Origin: Bacillus niameyensis
GTDB taxonomy: Bacteria > Bacillota > Bacilli > Bacillales > Bacillaceae_C
Assembly: GCF_001375535.1 (NCBI RefSeq)
Contig: NZ_LN831197.1
Location: forward strand, 3,104,383 to 3,168,382
Length of the DNA: 64,000 nt
Reading direction: 5' to 3'
The translations under genes and the position numbers were made by a program. This document shows, piece after piece, positions 9,863-18,918 of the stretch (positions are counted from its first letter, which is position 1; each line of letters starts with the position of its first letter). Under the pieces are notes generated by a model. It made no database searches and was not told the origin of the DNA. It saw only the letters and a program-made list of their open reading frames with translations.

Positions 9863-10504
9863 GATCCTCACCTCCATGGTTCATTTTTCCCATGTTTGTG
9901 GAAATTATCCTGCATTAACGGGCACTAAATTGCGCCTCAGCCTTTTGATTGACTTCATTTTACATTAATGTCATTGCCCCCACTTTCTGTTTATTTTAGG
10001 AGTCCATTTAACCGTATTTTTAACCCAATTTGTTTAGAATAGTTTGATAGGTTTAGGTGTGTTTAAGAAGAGAGTCCCTATAAGATCTCTTAGTATAGTG
10101 AAATGAGTCTACCTTTTCCTTTTAATTTTCGGAAATGTTAAAACACTCCCCCGCTCTTATCTTCTATCCTATAAATGTTACTCGCTAATTTAACTCATTT
10201 ATATAAATATTCAAATTAACTCGAATTGTATTTCAATTATTGTATACTAATTAAGAGAAGGGACTAAAAACCACTGTAAAAAGTAACATGAAAGTTAATA
10301 TCGTAAATTTACTCTTCAAACCAGTATTAATAGGCACTACTACAAATAGGTCATACGATGGGACTTAACGATAATAATACAATGCCATATACAGTTATGT
10401 GTCAAGAAGCTTTCGATAGGGCCGTTTCTACACCACAGAGAGATGATCTTAATGGAATAAATGCAAAGTATTAATAATAATTAAAAGGGGAGAGATGAAT
10501 CATA
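9863..10504. other. AT-rich intergenic region before the lipoprotein gene
   Basis: About 640 bp without a convincing gene. It holds the upstream region of sspO and, near 10240-10250, a possible -10 (TGTATACTAAT). An open frame of 38 codons begins at ATG 10358 but has no ribosome binding site and no family resemblance, so I do not call it. Confidence 0.4.
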
Positions 10505-11305
10505 ATGAAATTTAATAAAATGTTATTTTTTGTCACTTTTTCAGTTGCGTTACTTTTTTATGGCTGTCAACAAAAAAGTGATATAAGTATTAACAATGAA
10601 AATTCTAAATTAGCTACAGAGAAAGCTAGTATAGAAGAGAATGTAGATAAAGAAAAATCCATAGACAATGTTGAAGAACATGAAGGTTTAGTGATTGAAG
10701 CTCTTGCAGAATATAACGCGCTCGCTTTAACCTTTGAAGAGTTATATTCTGATGCAGATCTTGTTTTGGAACTTAAAGTGAAAACTGTAGATTCATTTAT
10801 TGAGGAACAAACTGGAAGTATCTTGAGTAATGTAATACCAGAAGTTGTTCACATTTATAAGGGTGAATATAACGGAAAACCTATACAGGTTGTAGGCGGG
10901 AAGATGAATTATAATGAATATATGTCCAATGAAATTATAAAGGAAAAACTTGAAGGTAGAGAAGATCCAAATCCTAATGCTGAAAAAGCGAAGCATGAAG
11001 ATGTTCTTTTTATTATGGATAATGGATATATTTATGAAGCGGGAGATAGGTATTTTTTCTTTGGAAAGGAATATGAAGATGAGAACTTTATTAGGCCGCT
11101 ATATGCTTACCAATCATCATTTAAAGTAGAAAATCAAACAGTTTCAAATAAAGCTATACAAGAGGATGAACCCCTATTTACAGATATAAAGAATGTGTTT
11201 TCTGTAAATAGTAAACAAAGCAATAGTACGTTAGAAAATGGCGAGCCAAAAGTAGGCATTAACAAAAATGCTTTTGAGGATATGCTTAATGGATTAAAAG
11301 ATTGA
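10505..11305 (+). CDS. lipoprotein of unknown function
   Basis: 266 residues with a type II signal peptide: a basic start, a hydrophobic core and the lipobox LFYGC with Cys21 as lipidation site. After a polar, Lys/Glu-rich linker the mature domain (about residues 60-210) contains alternating beta-like segments (VLELKVKTVDSFIEEQTGS, RYFFFGKEYEDENFIRPLYAY) and a low-complexity tail. I do not recognise a family. SD AAAGGGGAGAG precedes the ATG. It stands alone between a long intergenic region and a terminator, so it is probably monocistronic and outer-surface anchored. Confidence 0.8.
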   Translation: MKFNKMLFFVTFSVALLFYGCQQKSDISINNENSKLATEKASIEENVDKEKSIDNVEEHEGLVIEALAEYNALALTFEELYSDADLVLELKVKTVDSFIEEQTGSILSNVIPEVVHIYKGEYNGKPIQVVGGKMNYNEYMSNEIIKEKLEGREDPNPNAEKAKHEDVLFIMDNGYIYEAGDRYFFFGKEYEDENFIRPLYAYQSSFKVENQTVSNKAIQEDEPLFTDIKNVFSVNSKQSNSTLENGEPKVGINKNAFEDMLNGLKD

Positions 11306-11320
11306 TTATTCCTGCATTCC

Positions 11321-11356
11321 AAACGGTGGATAACGTTAATTTATCCACCGTTTTTT
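11321..11356 (+). terminator. terminator of the lipoprotein gene
   Basis: 12-bp perfect inverted repeat (core AAACGGTGGATA, 11321-11332 with 11342-11353), 9-nt loop and a run of six T. Confidence 0.85.
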
Positions 11357-11365
11357 CAATTTCCC

Positions 11366-12142
11366 TCATGTTTGTGAAAATAAATCCTTTTTCATTACGA
11401 AAGCCAAATGTCTTCCACATTGTTTATCCTGGCGATAGGAGAACCCTTCATGACTTTTAAACGTACACATTGGATCAATGGAAATCTGTCCCTCTGGTAT
11501 TCCTGCTAATAGGCATTGTTTTTTTACCGTTTGTTGATTATCAATATGGTATTTATTCGTTTGCTCATTGTAATCGATGTAATCATCTGCATAGCCAAGT
11601 GCTTTGTATTTCATAAATACGTCTTCATCCACTTCAAACTTCTCCTGGCTTAGCGCTGCACCAATTTGAACATGGAACCTACTTGAAGGACATTGTTCCA
11701 CTTGAATTAAATGGTTGAAAAGCCTTAAGGAAATCTCCTTGACAGTCCCTTGCCAACCAGAGTGAATCACACCAATAACCCCATTTACCTCATTATAAAA
11801 AATTACGGGGACACAGTCGGCAGCAAAGCTACATAATAAAAGATTCGGTTCATACGTGTATAAAGCATCTGTGTCTTGTATGGCAGAATCCATTCGTTTA
11901 GCACCTCTGCCTCTATCGTTCAATGTCACCCGATGGAAATTTGCACTATGTGTTTGCTGAGCACAGACGAAATCTTCAAGCTCACAATTCAAAAGGGTTG
12001 CCAGCATTTTGCGATTTTTTAAAACATGTTCATCGTTTTTACAGGCATGAAGAGCCATATTATTGTTTTCCAACATTGTATGATCTCTTAACGTCATTCC
12101 CGCAATTAATTTATCGTTTTTTACATATAATTTTGAATTCAT
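11366..12142 (-). CDS. YfiH/YlmD (LACC1-like) purine nucleoside phosphorylase family protein
   Basis: 258 residues of the family once called polyphenol oxidase and now known as zinc-dependent purine nucleoside phosphorylase/adenosine deaminase enzymes (YfiH, YlmD, human LACC1; also PgeF). Visible family blocks are CAQQTHSANFHRV, SFAADCVPVIFYN and IGVIHSGWQGTVKE, which supply the metal-binding His-Cys-His set. The C-terminal FSYRQDKQCGRHLAFV is also typical. Bacillus usually carries ylmD near ftsZ; this gene sits alone, so it may be a second copy. It converges with the lipoprotein gene. Confidence 0.88.
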   Translation of the reverse strand: MNSKLYVKNDKLIAGMTLRDHTMLENNNMALHACKNDEHVLKNRKMLATLLNCELEDFVCAQQTHSANFHRVTLNDRGRGAKRMDSAIQDTDALYTYEPNLLLCSFAADCVPVIFYNEVNGVIGVIHSGWQGTVKEISLRLFNHLIQVEQCPSSRFHVQIGAALSQEKFEVDEDVFMKYKALGYADDYIDYNEQTNKYHIDNQQTVKKQCLLAGIPEGQISIDPMCTFKSHEGFSYRQDKQCGRHLAFVMKKDLFSQT

Positions 12143-12338
12143 ATGATCACCTAATCTAACTATATGTTAGTGGATAGCAAAAGTATAGTAAGGGCATTGG
12201 AAAAGGAAATATAACAACTTAGACCTAATTTTTATGCTGACAATTTTCAGTCAATATAGTAACATGGACCTATACGTTTTAAAAACAGAACATTTCATTA
12301 GTTCCCACTTTGCTGAAATTCAATTAGGGGTGACGGTC

Positions 12339-13571
12339 TTGGATATTTATGTGGCAAGGCAACCGATTTTGGATACAGAACAGAAGGTTTATGCCTATGA
12401 ATTATTATATAGAAGCAATGAGGAAAATACATTTTCAGATATTGAGGGAGAACAAGCTACATCTAATGTCATTAACAGTATTTTACAAATCGGTTTTGAG
12501 GAATTATCTGAAGGAAAGCCTTGTTTTATTAACTTTACCGAAAAATTACTAGAGTTAAACATCCCAGACTATCTCCATCCGGAAATGATTGTAATAGAAA
12601 TATTAGAAACAGTAAACCCTACGGATCAGGTTATAGAAAATTGCAAAAGGCTAAAAATGCAAGGGTTTACAATTGCGTTAGATGATTTTGAAATGAAGTC
12701 TGGAAATATCAATTTTTATAAACTTCTTGGTTTAGCAGATATTATTAAAGTTGATATACGTGCTACCCCGCGTGATCAGCAATTAAAAATGATGCGTTTA
12801 CTGAAATCTTATGATCTAGTATTCTTGGCTGAGAAGGTGGAAACAAGAGCAGAATATGAACAATGTTTAAAAGATGGATATACTTATTTTCAAGGCTACT
12901 TTTTTAGTAAACCAGTCATTCTCTCGACAAGTGATGTTCCAATTCAAAAGCAAAATGTTTTTCTTATTATGCATGAATTATCTAAACAGGAGCCAGATTT
13001 TGAATACATAACGACCATGATCGAGGCAGATTTATCTCTTTCTTATAAATTATTAAGACTTAGTAATTCTTCTGTAATAGGCCCAATTTATCAAATTAAG
13101 TCGATTAAACAAGCGATTCTTTTTTTAGGGTTAAAGGAATTGAAGAAATGGATTTATGTTTTGTCTTATCGAGAAACTACTAATACATCGGATCCAATAG
13201 GAAACGAAATCATTAAATTGTCATTCACTAGAGCAAAGATTAGTGAGTTAATTGCATTAGCAATAGGGAAACGCAATGAAAGCTCAAGTTATTTTCTCAT
13301 CGGAATGCTTTCGCTTATCGATGCACTTTTAAAAAAGCCGCTTAATCAATTGCTCAAATCTTTGCCATTAGAACAAGATATTAGAGAAACTTTATTAGGA
13401 GTTAATACCCCCTATTCTGAAATCTTTGAATTAATTATTGCCGTTGAAAGGGCTGATTGGAATGAAATTGAATATCTATGCAAAAAGGTAGGTGTTGGGA
13501 AACAGAGGTTATTTCAAATGTATCAAGACTCAATGAAGTGGACGAATGAAATCATGAAAGGATCATTTTAA
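12339..13571 (+). CDS. EAL-HDOD domain protein, YuxH family
   Basis: 410 residues starting at TTG 12339, which has AGGGGTGA upstream and gives the YuxH-type N-terminus (LDIYVARQPILD) and length; an in-frame start 105 bp earlier lacks an SD. The N-terminal half is an EAL-like domain with ELLYR, FINFTEKLL, VIEILETV, ALDDFEM, IIKVDI and QGYFFSKP. The EAL and DDFG signatures are altered (ELL, DDFE), so c-di-GMP hydrolysis is uncertain. The C-terminal half is an HDOD domain (LSLSYKLLRLSNSS, SIKQAILFLGLKELKKWIYVL). Likely a signalling protein; its target is unknown. Confidence 0.87.
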   Translation: MDIYVARQPILDTEQKVYAYELLYRSNEENTFSDIEGEQATSNVINSILQIGFEELSEGKPCFINFTEKLLELNIPDYLHPEMIVIEILETVNPTDQVIENCKRLKMQGFTIALDDFEMKSGNINFYKLLGLADIIKVDIRATPRDQQLKMMRLLKSYDLVFLAEKVETRAEYEQCLKDGYTYFQGYFFSKPVILSTSDVPIQKQNVFLIMHELSKQEPDFEYITTMIEADLSLSYKLLRLSNSSVIGPIYQIKSIKQAILFLGLKELKKWIYVLSYRETTNTSDPIGNEIIKLSFTRAKISELIALAIGKRNESSSYFLIGMLSLIDALLKKPLNQLLKSLPLEQDIRETLLGVNTPYSEIFELIIAVERADWNEIEYLCKKVGVGKQRLFQMYQDSMKWTNEIMKGSF

Positions 13572-13689
13572 AACGATATAAAAGGCAAAATATTAATGAC
13601 ACGAAACAAATATCAATTTTATTTTGCCGAGTAGGATTAAAGGGTTCTCTTTATATTTTTATGAATTTAGTCAAGAACACCCCTTTCTT

Positions 13690-14004
13690 TAGAAATGGGA
13701 TGAATTGCTTTACCGCTTTACAAACATGTGTTCCTGTGGTAAAATTTCCTTATCAAAACGTTCTTTGAAAACTACACATATAGGGTTGCTACCAGAAAGG
13801 CTTGGTAGCGTAAAATGTGTAAGCATGACCATCTCTATTGTTGCTGAAGATGCGAAAACCAAGCGAGTAGGCGTAATCAATGGAAGGATGCAGAAACGTT
13901 TTGCTTCGGAGAACCGTAGGGACTACGGGGTTAGCCTGCTAAGATAACTGGTGGATGCACTGGTGTTCGCAGGAATCTTGTTACTTTAGTGGCGAGTAGT
14001 TCAA
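13690..14004 (+). mobile_element. decayed IS200/IS605-type element: tnpB 3' remnant and right end
   Basis: The open frame 13705-13947 has no start signal. It reads like the tail of TnpB: a CSCGK..LSKRS segment resembling the first half of the TnpB zinc ribbon, an apparent deletion, then a basic C-terminal tail. Downstream is a right-end-like hairpin CTTGTTAC-TTTA-GTGGCGAG (13977-13996) followed by TAGTTCAA (ending 14004), the form I know from IS605-group right ends. No tnpA and no TnpB catalytic core are present. The family call rests on these motifs and should be confirmed by alignment. Confidence 0.5.
13773..14004 (+). ncRNA. structured RNA region, possible orphan TnpB guide-RNA (omegaRNA) scaffold
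   Basis: Several stems follow one another. First is TACACAT/ATGTGTA (13773-13779 with 13815-13821), enclosing GCTACCA/TGGTAGC (13788-13794 with 13803-13809). Then comes AACCGTAG, GGA, CTACGG (13912-13928), and then the wobble-paired right-end hairpin at 13977-13996. In living IS605 elements the RNA across the tnpB 3' end and right end serves as the TnpB guide scaffold, and the guide would start right after base 14004. Expression is unproven. Confidence 0.38.
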
Positions 14005-14064
14005 ATGAAGATTACCCAGTATTTAATTTCCTTGCATACTTCGCTTATTTGTGTAATGCGCACT

Positions 14065-14098
14065 GAAAAAAGCCAGCCTCCATTATAAGAAGCTGACT
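14065..14098 (-). terminator. terminator of the ABC transporter operon
   Basis: On the minus strand AGTCAGC, a 14-nt loop, GCTGGCT (one G-T pair), then TTTTT. It lies 15 bp past the stop codon of the last operon gene. Confidence 0.7.
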
Positions 14099-14112
14099 CT
14101 GTCCTTTATACC

Positions 14113-14988
14113 TTATTTAGGATTGACGATAATAATTTTATCTTCTTCCATTTCCATCCTTACCTTATTTGTATCAGTTATACCGATTGCTTCTAAATAT
14201 TCCTCTGGTATTTGAACTCTCCTTGCACTATCAAGAACAGCTAGTTCAACATGTGTTTCTTCTTCTTGAAGACTTTCTTCACTGTCGGTATTTTCATGTA
14301 GAAAGTGGGATCGGCGTAAAATTTCACTTGACGTTTTGCCATCACGAATTGCTACAATTCGATCCATCTTCTTTGTGAGTTGGGTATCATGGGTAACAAT
14401 GACAATGGTTACACCAAGTTCACGGTTTAAGTTGCGTAAAACATCTAAAATTAAATCGGCCGTTTTGACATCGACACTTCCAGTTGGCTCATCTGCAAGA
14501 ATAAGTCTTGGGTTATTAGCAAGTGATATTGCGATTGCGACACGTTGCTGTTCCCCACCAGAAAGAGACCCCAATTTACTATGGAGCCGATGCCCCATCC
14601 CAACCATTTCCAATATTTCTTTTGCCCGAGAGCGTTTATGATGACCTTTAATTAACATTGGCATTTCAACATTTTCCACAGCAGATAGGTACGGTATTAA
14701 GTTTCTCGCATTGTTTTGCCAAACAAATCCTACCGTTTCTAATTTATATTTGACTAGTTCTTTATCTGAGAGTCTTAGTAAATCTTTCCCATCGATTAGT
14801 AATTTTCCTGCTGTTGGTCTATCAAGTCCCCCAAGCATATTTAGGAGAGTTGATTTTCCACTGCCACTGCTGCCGATAATCCCCATCATCTCTCCGTCCT
14901 CCACTTGGAGGTCGAGACCTTGCAAGGCAATTACTTCGTGGTCATCGTCAATTTTATAGATTTTCATAAGGTTTTGGCAATCTATCAT
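14113..14988 (-). CDS. ABC transporter ATP-binding protein with AbrB-like C-terminal tail
   Basis: 291 residues. Residues 1-225 are a MacB/LolD-type ATPase: Walker A GSSGSGKST, Q-loop VWQNNARN, signature LSGGEQQRVAIA, Walker B LILADEPTGSVD, H-loop VTHD. After an acidic linker the last 45 residues (SARRVQIPEEYLEAIGI and KVRMEMEEDKIIIVNP) look like a SpoVT-AbrB swapped-hairpin domain, unusual on an ABC ATPase. ATG 14988 overlaps the permease stop by one base (TGATG) with AGGTGA as SD. It is the last of four operon genes and probably pairs with the upstream FtsX-like permease. Confidence 0.9.
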   Translation of the reverse strand: MIDCQNLMKIYKIDDDHEVIALQGLDLQVEDGEMMGIIGSSGSGKSTLLNMLGGLDRPTAGKLLIDGKDLLRLSDKELVKYKLETVGFVWQNNARNLIPYLSAVENVEMPMLIKGHHKRSRAKEILEMVGMGHRLHSKLGSLSGGEQQRVAIAISLANNPRLILADEPTGSVDVKTADLILDVLRNLNRELGVTIVIVTHDTQLTKKMDRIVAIRDGKTSSEILRRSHFLHENTDSEESLQEEETHVELAVLDSARRVQIPEEYLEAIGITDTNKVRMEMEEDKIIIVNPK

Positions 14989-17822
14989 CAATCTTCACCT
15001 AGCTTTATCGCTTGATCTATTTTTATCTTCCTTAAAAATCCAATTAAGATTGCTGAACCAACGATGAGCATGATCGCTGTAAATATATAAATTTTCGTTT
15101 CATCTGATGCATCTGAAACAGCAGCAAAAGGTGGCATCATTTGCTCAATATTTAAAGATAATTTAAATAAAGGTACGTAAATTAAACTAGTTACCCCACC
15201 TATAATCATCCCTAGTAGACATGCAATACCAGATGTAAATATTTGTTCTGTTATTAACATCGTAATAATTTTAGGAAGCGAAATCCCCATTGCGCGAAAG
15301 ATTCCATATTGTAATGTTCGCGATTTCATTGTCAATATCCAGTAGAGGAGAAAGCCAATGAATGAGATTAATAGTGAAATGAAAAACCCTAGTGTCATTG
15401 CTCCATTCACACCAAGCAATAACGCACTGTTTTTTAACTCAGTCACTTTTGGAACAACGTCACTCATGAATTGTACAGGAATTTTCGCTTCTTCAATATC
15501 GTTATAAAATTCTGCTCGTGAACTTCCAGGTTTTAATTTCATCCACACTTCATATGGTTCGAGACCAAGCATCGTTTGTACATATGGTAAATTGGCCACA
15601 ATGAGAGCTGCAACATTTTCTTTACTTTCAGCATCTTTTTCTAATGGGTTAAATGCTGGCCAATAATCTACTAGCCCATAAACTATGAATTCTCCTGTAT
15701 CGGATCCATTCCAGCTCAATGAAACAGTATCTCCTGGTCCAACCTTTAATTCATCAGCGGTATGTTTAGATAGCAATATGGCGCTTGGTTCCTTAGATAT
15801 CAAATTTAAATAATAGTACCAATGATGTGGTAAAAGTGATTCCTTAAACCAAGCAGTTTCTCCAAAATCCTTCGTTTCGATGGCCATTAATTGTCCGTGC
15901 CTAATCGATCGATCACCTGCCATTACATCAATACGGTTTTTTCTAAAAACCTTAGCAGTCGACTCTACTTGTTTTAAATTAGCGATAGGATCAAAAGGCG
16001 GTTCGGTATAAACAACCTCCTCTATCTCCATCTCTTCTTTAGTTTCCTCTTCTGGGCCCCCCATTCCAGGTGGTAATGGAGGAGGGAGATTACTTGTCCA
16101 TCTTTGCTGCAAACGTACCTCTGCCCCATTATTGTAGAGTAACTGTTCTTCCAAATTTGTATTGATCGTTCGCGCTGCACTTGCACTAAATACGCCCATT
16201 CCGATTGTCATAATTAAAAACATCATCAAAAATTGATACTGTTTAGAAGCTCTGCTTACTTGGAGAAATGTGCTATATAATGGAAGTGGCAAAAGCTTCT
16301 CTCCAAGCTTAAAAAGTGCTTTTAAGATCCACGGATAAATCCGTAGTGCGACAAGGGCAAATCCAATAATAAATAAGGCTGGTAAGAAAAATAATTTAGG
16401 ATCCATCATTAAATCTGCGCTATCAATATTAAAGGCTATTAATTCTGCACGTTGATTGTTGAACTTGACCAACTCATATACAGAGAATCCAAGTAAACCA
16501 AATTCGAAGATCATCATCGTCCATTGCATTTTACCAACATTTCGAGCCATTCGTTGTTTATGATGAACAATACTTTGTCCTGAAGCACGAAATACAGGGA
16601 TCATAATCATAATGATGGAGGTAATGACCGTTAATACTCCATATAAATAGGCTTTTTTGGAAAGCTCAATAGGTAATAAAGATCTTTGAACAAACTCTAA
16701 AAAACCATTAGAGGCGCCTAGAATTTTACCTAGCTGTAATCCGATCAATGGTCCAAGGCCTAAAGCGATTAACCCTAAAAGTAATGCTTCAATAAAGTAG
16801 ATCAACAGTATTTGCCATCTACTTGCCCCCCGACTAAAAAACACTGCAATTTCATTTAATTGACGACTGACGATTAAACGAGAAATCATATATAAATAAA
16901 GAGCTAGCATAATTAGGACTGGGACGTTTAGCGACCAAAGCATTGTTGTCATTTGTTTTACTTTTTTCTCGTATGATTTTAAAATGCCGTTAATTGGGAA
17001 GTTAACTAAAACATCGGTTTCTTTTACAGTTGCTATTTGCTGTGTAATTTTCCCGGATAATCCAAGTAATGTTGGAAAGTAGGAGTCCGTAATTTGATGA
17101 TAATCAAATGCTGTACTAAATCTCCCAATCCAAAGTAATTCCTCATGTTTTGATAACAATTCATTTCTAAACCAGTTTTCGTGCACGATAAAATCTTCAC
17201 TTAAGCTTTTGGGGATAAGAGACCAATATGGGCTATTTTCCGCCTTTTGTTGGAAAGCTCCGACTGGTTTCACGACAAATTCTACTTCACGGTCTTTGTT
17301 GTAAACGATGAAAGGAGTACCAAGCACCATGTTTCTTTGTTGCAAAGCTTCTTCTGTAACAAGTACTTCGACAACACCATTAACTTCCTCTTCGCTTGGA
17401 AATCTTCCGTCTACAAGAGTAATTTGTTCTTCAATACCTGTAAGCATAATTAGTTTCGTATCTCTTGGAGTTCGTTCCGCTTCTTGCCTTGCTTCATCTT
17501 GGTACATTACCTTCAGTGGAACCGTTCCAATCGAAATGTTTTCAGCTAGTATTGGAAGTCCTACATCTTCGGTTAATTCTTTATTAAGTTGTTCTACTTT
17601 TAAAAAGGATTCTGCTGGGTTTTCAATTTTCGGTGATGAGAAGGAGTCGGAATATGAAAATAACCCAGGAAATTCCCTCGTTTTTATTTGATAATCTTCC
17701 AATTCTTTGATTAATAATTTTTGCATGACCCCTGATGTATACATTGGAATACTGGAAACAAGCGAAACGGCTATCAATAGTCCGAGGAATAGACTTCCAG
17801 TTAACCAGCGATTATTCACCAT
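14988..17822 (-). CDS. FtsX/MacB-type ABC transporter permease
   Basis: 944 residues. A first transmembrane helix (SLFLGLLIAVSLVSSIPMYTSG) is followed by a large extracytoplasmic domain (to about 290), helix groups around 290-420 and 440-540, a second extracytoplasmic domain with a Pro/Glu-rich loop (LPPPLPPGMGGPEEETKEEMEIEE), and a terminal three-helix FtsX domain. Two FtsX modules in one chain form a complete permease. ATG 17822 has only a weak SD, while a strong purine run lies about 40 bp upstream beside in-frame ATC/ATT codons, so the true start may be a few codons earlier at a rare codon. It exports or extracts an unknown substrate. Confidence 0.88.
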   Translation of the reverse strand: MVNNRWLTGSLFLGLLIAVSLVSSIPMYTSGVMQKLLIKELEDYQIKTREFPGLFSYSDSFSSPKIENPAESFLKVEQLNKELTEDVGLPILAENISIGTVPLKVMYQDEARQEAERTPRDTKLIMLTGIEEQITLVDGRFPSEEEVNGVVEVLVTEEALQQRNMVLGTPFIVYNKDREVEFVVKPVGAFQQKAENSPYWSLIPKSLSEDFIVHENWFRNELLSKHEELLWIGRFSTAFDYHQITDSYFPTLLGLSGKITQQIATVKETDVLVNFPINGILKSYEKKVKQMTTMLWSLNVPVLIMLALYLYMISRLIVSRQLNEIAVFFSRGASRWQILLIYFIEALLLGLIALGLGPLIGLQLGKILGASNGFLEFVQRSLLPIELSKKAYLYGVLTVITSIIMIMIPVFRASGQSIVHHKQRMARNVGKMQWTMMIFEFGLLGFSVYELVKFNNQRAELIAFNIDSADLMMDPKLFFLPALFIIGFALVALRIYPWILKALFKLGEKLLPLPLYSTFLQVSRASKQYQFLMMFLIMTIGMGVFSASAARTINTNLEEQLLYNNGAEVRLQQRWTSNLPPPLPPGMGGPEEETKEEMEIEEVVYTEPPFDPIANLKQVESTAKVFRKNRIDVMAGDRSIRHGQLMAIETKDFGETAWFKESLLPHHWYYYLNLISKEPSAILLSKHTADELKVGPGDTVSLSWNGSDTGEFIVYGLVDYWPAFNPLEKDAESKENVAALIVANLPYVQTMLGLEPYEVWMKLKPGSSRAEFYNDIEEAKIPVQFMSDVVPKVTELKNSALLLGVNGAMTLGFFISLLISFIGFLLYWILTMKSRTLQYGIFRAMGISLPKIITMLITEQIFTSGIACLLGMIIGGVTSLIYVPLFKLSLNIEQMMPPFAAVSDASDETKIYIFTAIMLIVGSAILIGFLRKIKIDQAIKLGED

Positions 17823-17865
17823 TTTACGTAATATTAACCTAATAATTGCGATCTCTATTCCCCCC

Positions 17866-18918
17866 CTACTTAATGATGACTGTATCTCCTTCTTTAAGTC
17901 CTTCTAACACTTCCACTTGTGTAGAGGAGATAATCCCCACTTTAATATCAATCTCTCTTTTTGTGTTATCTTCTATAAGTTGCACATAATTTCGTCCAAT
18001 GATGGAACGCAGTGCATTTTTAGGAATAATGAGAGCATCTTTCTTTTGAGCTGTAATAATTTCAAATCCAATTGACTTTCCTACTGCCATATCTTCAGGT
18101 GGATTCTCCATATCAATAAATATAGCTTTTCCATAAAAATCAGGGTCCTTCTTAGCAACATCTGCGGGTACCGATTTCGGAATTTGAACGACTTCACCTT
18201 TTAACTCTTCCTTGTCCCCTTCAATAGTGGCTTCCATGCCAAGCGTAATGTCCGCTATATCAGCAGCGTCATTTGCACGATATTGAAGTTGTAATTCTGT
18301 TGTCTCAGCTACTTGGAAGATTGATTCAAAAGCTGGTACGATATCACCTTGATGAATATCAGCTACGAAAGTAACAATCCCATTAATAGGAGAAGTAATT
18401 CTAGCTTCCGCCAGTTGATTATTTAAAAATGCAAGGCGATTCTTTAAACCTTGAACATCTAATCTCCCGATCTCAATAGCATATTTATTAGGCTGTTCCT
18501 CGTTCTGCATTTGTTGTAAGCGAATTTCCGCTTTCTTTAATTCAAGTTTTGCTTGTTCAATTTCAAAGGCTAGATTACCAGTATCTAATTCTGCTAATAT
18601 TTGTCCTTTTTCAATTGTGTCTCCTTTTACAACGTTAATGTCTTTTAGTCGCCCGCCATCCTTTGAATAGTACAAATCCTGATTCTTTTTCGGAACGACA
18701 GAACCTACTCCTTTTACACTATGGATGATCTCGCCTTTTTCTACCTTTGCAGTTTTATAATCTAACTGTGCTGGTTCAGTTAATGGCGGGGCGAGAACAG
18801 GTTCTTCTTTCGGAAGAAAAGTACAGCCGCTTAAAAGAATAGATGTTATGGTAAGAACACCTAGCAGACATGTAACATATACATATTTAGATAATGATCT
18901 CATTTTTTTCATAGACAA
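17866..18918 (-). CDS. MacA-like efflux adaptor lipoprotein
   Basis: Membrane-fusion/adaptor subunit. A basic N-terminus and hydrophobic stretch end in the lipobox LLSGC (Cys32 counted from TTG 18918). It is followed by a biotinyl-lipoyl half-motif (VKGVGSVVPKK, VKGDTIEKGQILAELDTGN), a coiled-coil hairpin (about residues 110-150), the second lipoyl half (ARITSPINGIVTFV) and beta-barrel domains. TTG 18918 is preferred because GGAGG lies 9 nt before it; ATG 18912 is also possible. The start overlaps the ATPase gene by about 30 bp. In Gram-positives such adaptors couple to MacB-like permeases. Confidence 0.87.
   Translation of the reverse strand: MSMKKMRSLSKYVYVTCLLGVLTITSILLSGCTFLPKEEPVLAPPLTEPAQLDYKTAKVEKGEIIHSVKGVGSVVPKKNQDLYYSKDGGRLKDINVVKGDTIEKGQILAELDTGNLAFEIEQAKLELKKAEIRLQQMQNEEQPNKYAIEIGRLDVQGLKNRLAFLNNQLAEARITSPINGIVTFVADIHQGDIVPAFESIFQVAETTELQLQYRANDAADIADITLGMEATIEGDKEELKGEVVQIPKSVPADVAKKDPDFYGKAIFIDMENPPEDMAVGKSIGFEIITAQKKDALIIPKNALRSIIGRNYVQLIEDNTKREIDIKVGIISSTQVEVLEGLKEGDTVIIK

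Noticed and set aside
9768-9968. Plus-strand open frame of 66 codons
   Set aside because: It lies antisense to sspO, which has a better SD, a family match and a terminator.
10358-10474. A 38-codon open frame before the lipoprotein gene
   Set aside because: No SD and no family resemblance; the lipoprotein start has its own strong SD.
12234-12338. Longer N-terminus for the EAL-HDOD protein
   Set aside because: No SD for the upstream codon; TTG 12339 has AGGGGTGA and gives the YuxH-like start and length.
13705-13947. An 80-codon open frame as a real gene
   Set aside because: No ribosome binding site, start in mid-sequence, and better explained as the tail of a decayed TnpB with overlapping RNA structure.
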